From: Desulfobacter hydrogenophilus
Lineage (GTDB): Bacteria; Desulfobacterota; Desulfobacteria; Desulfobacterales; Desulfobacteraceae
NCBI RefSeq assembly: GCF_004319545.1
Contig: NZ_CP036313.1
Span: 2,606,501 to 2,670,500 of the forward strand
Length of the DNA stretch: 64,000 bases
Reading direction: 5' to 3'
In this document: piece after piece, positions 60,409 to 64,000 of the stretch
Layout of the letters: each line of letters opens with the position of its first letter
Numbering within the stretch: position 1 is the first letter of the stretch
The notes under the pieces: model-generated
Seen by the model: the letters and a program-made list of their open reading frames with translations, nothing else
Database searches by the model: none
Told to the model about the DNA's origin: nothing
Position numbers and translations under genes: made by a program

Positions 60409-62651
60409 CTAATTCTTTGCCAAAGTTTATCCTTACTATGTTTCAAATCATCCAAAATAGATTTCATTCTTGCAACTTCACTTCTATTTGGGATATATAA
60501 ATATCCTTCTTTCCCTTTGTCTTTTTCAATTATATTTTCTCGTATAAGCAAATTGACAATTTTTTTAGTGAATCCTTTTCTGTCTATTAGACCCAACCCT
60601 CTAAGGAGAGCCTCTTCTTTTCTTGCTGATCCTGGTTGGAAAAACGTCTTCCTTATAATAGTGATGAATATTCGTTGAGGTATTGAAAGATTTGCTTTTT
60701 TGATTCTTGAAACAGTGTCAACTGCTTCAAAATTTTCAATTAAGCAACTTTCAACCCAATTAGGTAGAGAGGCATCTGAGGATATTCCATAGAGTTGATT
60801 TATTGTACAATCAATGAGATTTATGTTCTTTAATTTTTTCTTAGGAAGATAGAATTCTTCGATAATACATTCTTTAAAAGTTATATTTTCAACATGACTA
60901 TCTGAAAAATCTAAAAGAGAAAAATGACCGTCAGATAATTTTATATCAGGAAAATCTATTTTTTTGCCATTTGCACACCCTAAAATAATACTTGCTATGA
61001 GATCGCAGGAGAGAATTATATTATTCGATTCACAAGCCTCTTTTAAATACTCAATATAAAATGATATTTTAGAATCCCCATTCCCATTCCCATTAATTTC
61101 AGTTGCAACGATTTCGAGTCCAACCTTTTTTAGCGGATTTTTCCAATTATCTGATAATATAGTTTTATCAAAGGAGTTTACGGCATCAATTATATCTTCA
61201 GCCCATAAGCCATCTAAAATAAAGATATCAATGAATTGACGCTCGTCGCTCTCACTCTTGACTCGGCCTAACCCAGGGAGCCGTTGTAAAACAATTGCAG
61301 ATTCCCCTATCGGAGGAGTTCCAACAACCTCTTCGAACGCAGCGTTTATTTCCGTTTGAGTAATCGGGCCAACGACTCCTGGCTTCAATCGAGTACGCCG
61401 CGCTATCTTTTTTAAAATTGATTTAATGGATGTAGGGTCCAATGCGGATCTTATATTTGACTCTCTTTTGGTAACAGCATCAATGAATAATTTCCAAAAC
61501 CCAAAAATATTTTCGTTTGAAGATAATAATTGTTCTATAGTAAGGTCGTCAAAAGTAATAATTACCTGACAAATCAATGGACGGCGTGGAAGCCAGTCAG
61601 GCAATATAATTGAATTTGATAATTTATTTAGAAAGGCGACCATTTCATCATCAGTAAACTCATCGTAGCACTGTATAATTTCAACTTGATCAGGTGAGGT
61701 TCCCAATGATTCGTGCATTTCATGATCTGTGTTAAAATAATGCTTCCTACCGGAAATTAGCATTCCATGGTTTACATTTGTTATTAAGTGTCGAACACCT
61801 TCTAAGGATTTTTTTCTAATGAGGCTCAGTTTACTGGGAGACTCATTCCAAGCTTGCGAGCCAATTTCATCAAAGCCGTCTAACATAAAGCAAAAAGGTA
61901 TCTCCCTATAACTTTTAATAACGTTATCAGCTATTTTTTCTAACCCAAGCTCTTGGAAATGCCGTCTAATAATTTCTGCCCCAGAATTTAGCCCCCAATT
62001 TTCCCTCAAATCAATTGCCAAAGGATACACTTTTGAGGCCTTTGACGTTTTACACAAGAGGAAGAAAAGTTCTCGTATGCAACGGCTTTTTCCGGTGCCA
62101 TAATCACCTAACAATATAATTTTTTTACCACTTTGAAGTTTCTTAATGATTTCATCAATTGTAAGGTCTTTTTTTAAAGTCTTACTATAATAATGCACTG
62201 GAATATAAGTTGTTCGATCAACTTCACCTGTATATGGGTTATACGAACTTCCAAAAGGCCTTTGCTTTCTTATATGATTATATGATTCGAAATCATAAAA
62301 ATCTTTTACAAAATTTTTGTATGACATGACTTCGATTGAATTTTCTTTTCCTGCATTTTGCATTGCAGGAGTTGGATTATCTAAAGTGACACAATAGCAT
62401 TTTGCGAAAATCGATTTTGTGAAAAGAGAGGCTTTGGCCATTATCAGTTTATTAATATCTTCCCGGGTTTTTGTAAGCGATTTCCTTTCAGTAACTTCTA
62501 CCAGGATATAATAATCATGTTCCAATTTAACAACAGCGTCAATATTCACACCCGATATTTGCTCTGGAATACAATTTCTATTCCACTTAAATGAAGCGAT
62601 TGTTCTAACATTACGTTCTAATGTCCCCCAAGATTTTAGATTTTCTGTCAT
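60396..62651 (-). CDS. NACHT-type STAND protein with N-terminal nuclease-like domain
   Basis: 751 residues. Residues 1-130 resemble a PD-(D/E)xK restriction-type domain: ISGVNIDAVVKL with Asp38 and YYILVEVTER with Glu52; the usual Lys two positions after Glu52 is Thr54, so activity is uncertain. NACHT ATPase: Walker A LLGDYGTGKS (Gly182-Ser189) and Walker B FCFMLDGFDEIG near 253-264. A C-terminal region with short alpha/beta segments and a winged-helix tail (EEALLRGLGLIDRKGFTKKI) follows. Bacterial NACHT proteins are known anti-phage sensors. The ATG at 62651 lacks a strong ribosome-binding site. Confidence 0.82.
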   Translation of the reverse strand: MTENLKSWGTLERNVRTIASFKWNRNCIPEQISGVNIDAVVKLEHDYYILVEVTERKSLTKTREDINKLIMAKASLFTKSIFAKCYCVTLDNPTPAMQNAGKENSIEVMSYKNFVKDFYDFESYNHIRKQRPFGSSYNPYTGEVDRTTYIPVHYYSKTLKKDLTIDEIIKKLQSGKKIILLGDYGTGKSRCIRELFFLLCKTSKASKVYPLAIDLRENWGLNSGAEIIRRHFQELGLEKIADNVIKSYREIPFCFMLDGFDEIGSQAWNESPSKLSLIRKKSLEGVRHLITNVNHGMLISGRKHYFNTDHEMHESLGTSPDQVEIIQCYDEFTDDEMVAFLNKLSNSIILPDWLPRRPLICQVIITFDDLTIEQLLSSNENIFGFWKLFIDAVTKRESNIRSALDPTSIKSILKKIARRTRLKPGVVGPITQTEINAAFEEVVGTPPIGESAIVLQRLPGLGRVKSESDERQFIDIFILDGLWAEDIIDAVNSFDKTILSDNWKNPLKKVGLEIVATEINGNGNGDSKISFYIEYLKEACESNNIILSCDLIASIILGCANGKKIDFPDIKLSDGHFSLLDFSDSHVENITFKECIIEEFYLPKKKLKNINLIDCTINQLYGISSDASLPNWVESCLIENFEAVDTVSRIKKANLSIPQRIFITIIRKTFFQPGSARKEEALLRGLGLIDRKGFTKKIVNLLIRENIIEKDKGKEGYLYIPNRSEVARMKSILDDLKHSKDKLWQRISNME

Positions 62652-63111
62652 TTGAACCTCTTGAATGAGTGGAATGCAATTCGCTCGATATTTTTCATAA
62701 TTTTTGAAAGTTTATATATCGTGGATAGAGAGGGAAATCTATACTCAAATATCCTTGCATTAATCTGAATTTTCAAAAGGATCATGTATCCAGGTGATAG
62801 TCACAAGGGAAATGAGTAATGCCAAGGCCCACAATATGGTATTAAAACATGACTGGCTATGATTATAGAAAAGGCCGGACTACCAGAAGTATTGTGGGCT
62901 CAAAATAAACCATCCTGATATTAATTTTGGACAGAAAGTTAAGATCCATAAATAAAATGAGAGAGGAAATTTTATTGATTTCCTAATTGGTTATTTTAAA
63001 CGAACGTTTTTGATGGTACGATTAAAACGGCTGTTTGGACATCAGAATCAATACGCAAAATAGATCGTCTCTTAAATCCAATGACATCCGAAATAAATGT
63101 TGGTTTTCATG
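62652..63111. other. Intergenic region between the NACHT gene and the palindrome
   Basis: 460 bases holding the diverged repeat at 62875-62953. No gene seen. Confidence 0.5.
62875..62953 (+). repeat. About 80-base diverged direct repeat, copy 2
   Basis: Partner of 43859-43940, with ATTGTGGGCTCAAAA in the middle. Together they enclose the 44-63 kb segment. Confidence 0.6.
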
Positions 63112-63172
63112 GTGACACATGATAGAATATTTGAATTTTATTATAAAATTCAAATATTCTATCATGTGTCAC
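63112..63172. repeat. 61-base perfect palindrome
   Basis: Two 29-base arms (63112-63140 and 63144-63172) pair without a mismatch around the loop TTA; the left arm begins GTGACACATGATAGAATATT. It lies 9 bases before the -35 box of the abi promoter. It could form a cruciform or act as a two-way transcription barrier. Confidence 0.9.
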
Positions 63173-63181
63173 TAACTTTTC

Positions 63182-63210
63182 TTGACTTACTGTTTACGTA
63201 TATGTATATT
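63182..63210 (+). promoter_or_regulatory. Strong sigma70-type promoter for the abi leader RNA
   Basis: TTGACT (63182-63187), 17-base spacer, TATATT (63205-63210). Start expected near 63217. It drives the structured RNA and perhaps the Abi gene by readthrough. Confidence 0.75.
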
Positions 63211-63216
63211 ATACAT

Positions 63217-63303
63217 AGATATATTTACATTGAATAATACCCATTTAGCTCTGTGCATTTGTACAGGTAACTATCTCGTTAAGAGAGGCTAAGTGGGTTT
63301 TTT
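63217..63303 (+). ncRNA. Structured leader RNA upstream of the Abi gene (abiF-RNA-like)
   Basis: A three-way junction can be drawn: outer stem ACCCATTTAGC (63239-63249) with GCTAAGTGGGT (63288-63298), one hairpin CTGT...ACAG (63251-63266) and one hairpin TCTC...GAGA (63274-63286). Six T follow (63298-63303), ending a roughly 87-nt RNA. A conserved RNA motif has been reported upstream of abiF-type genes, which is the context here. Length, promoter and terminator all fit; I cannot test it against the published consensus. Confidence 0.65.
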
Positions 63304-63339
63304 ATACCCAAAACGTTCTTATATTATGGTGGTATAAAA

Positions 63340-64000
63340 TTGACTTCGAAAATTCCATATGACAAACCACCATGCCCTGATACTGAGCTTTTACAACAAC
63401 TACGAAATCGTGGTTTAGATATCGAAGACGAAACAAGAACAATCCGGTATTTAAATTTTATTGGTTATTACAGATTGTCGGCCTATTTTCTACCCTACCA
63501 ATCAGAAAAAGATAAATTTCGGGATGGTGTTGAATTTGATCGTATTTTAAGTTTGTATATTTTTGATCGCAAACTAAAACTGACCCTGATGGAAGCCATT
63601 GAACGTATTGAAGTTGCAGTTAGGGCGGCCACAACCAACTACATGAGTTTAAGAACTGGTGACGCACACTGGTTCTTAAATGAAAATCATTTTGACAATT
63701 ATTCACCGGATAAAGGTAAGTCTTTTCAGAGTTTTGACGGCTACCTTCAGTCTATCTGTAGTAGTATTGATCGTCAGATAGATGCTACCCCTATTGTCCA
63801 TTACTATTCCAAATACTCTTTTCCTGATTATCCTCCTGGCTGGGTGGTTATGGAAGTCCTAACGCTTGGTCAGGTATCTAAAATTTATTCAATATTGCGG
63901 ACTAAATATAAAAGGAAGATAGCCAAAAAATTTAAAACAAGTTGGCAGGTTCTGGAGGCGATACTGCTTTCCCTAACTGTTATAAGAAATAAATGTGCTC
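63340..64000 (+). CDS. Abi_2-family abortive infection protein (AbiF/AbiD type), partial
   Basis: The frame begins at a TTG (63340) with GGTGG upstream; no in-frame ATG exists nearby. 220 residues are visible before the window ends. The family pattern is clear: PYDKPPCPDTELLQQLRNRG, a YLNFIGYYRLSAYFLPYQ block, FDRILSLYIFDRKLKLTLME with AIERIEVAVRAA, and WVVMEVLTLGQVSKIYS. The last visible residues, VIRNKCA plus the first base of another codon, are the start of the RNxxxH HEPN motif. Abi_2 proteins block phage growth by abortive infection, probably as RNases controlled by the upstream RNA. The end of the gene is not in the window. Confidence 0.88.
   Translation, partial: MTSKIPYDKPPCPDTELLQQLRNRGLDIEDETRTIRYLNFIGYYRLSAYFLPYQSEKDKFRDGVEFDRILSLYIFDRKLKLTLMEAIERIEVAVRAATTNYMSLRTGDAHWFLNENHFDNYSPDKGKSFQSFDGYLQSICSSIDRQIDATPIVHYYSKYSFPDYPPGWVVMEVLTLGQVSKIYSILRTKYKRKIAKKFKTSWQVLEAILLSLTVIRNKCA

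Noticed and set aside
1..64000. tRNA or rRNA genes as an integration site
   Set aside because: No cloverleaf-like sequence or conserved rRNA stretch was noticed on either strand; a tRNA-scan would settle it.

Overview
The window reads as the conjugation module and cargo of a large mobile element, either a plasmid or an integrated conjugative element. The tra/trb gene set is of the IncP (RP4) type in a rearranged order. The organism is not named by any housekeeping gene. Moderate GC content and the mixture of families suggest an anaerobic Desulfobacterota-like proteobacterium, but that is only a guess.

Region 1 (1-23454) is a compact, almost entirely plus-strand transfer operon. Most genes overlap by 4 bases (ATGA). 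It starts with the end of a replication-type protein, a DnaQ-like exonuclease fused to TraK-like modules, a second TraK-like protein, a Rha-type protein, TraL and TraM. The mating-pair-formation genes follow: trbC, a trbD-trbE fusion, trbJ, trbL, trbF, trbG, trbH and trbI. After these come a small RMF-like gene, topoisomerase III, an ArdC-primase fusion, traG, traF, trbB and trbM. A long hairpin (terminator or oriT candidate), traJ and the MOBP relaxase traI close the module. Two hidden genes stand out: a 55-codon minus-strand membrane protein with its own promoter between trbJ and trbL, and a cysteine-rich protein nested out of frame in traI.

Region 2 (23455-28860) is AT-richer. It holds four genes separated by integron attC-like sites, with no integron integrase: an unknown protein, a PLD-like nuclease with zinc ribbons, a ParA-like ATPase and a protein with a HEPN-like C-terminus. 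It ends at a group II intron 3' remnant.

Region 3 (29507-48800) is a patchwork: a secreted endonuclease I, an unknown membrane-linked protein, a serine resolvase, two membrane-anchored TPR proteins (one a STAND NTPase) on either side of an IS91-type transposase, a two-gene CBASS (CD-NTase plus 4-TM effector) with a DUF2188 gene, a Rep_3 replication initiator cut at its 5' end, a truncated ankyrin lipoprotein, a tyrosine recombinase and an HU/IHF protein. Several families of miniature inverted-repeat elements lie between them. One inserted copy is matched by an empty-site copy, and two cases show one element nested in another.

Region 4 (48798-64000) is a defence island. It holds a four-gene ATPase / small protein / DUF1156 methylase / PLD-SNF2 helicase operon, a nuclease-NACHT protein, and an Abi_2 (AbiF/AbiD-type) gene preceded by a strong promoter and a structured RNA. 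The Abi_2 gene runs off the window end.

Together, the plus-strand operon would build the mating apparatus and process DNA, while the cargo is dominated by anti-phage functions that the element would carry between hosts.
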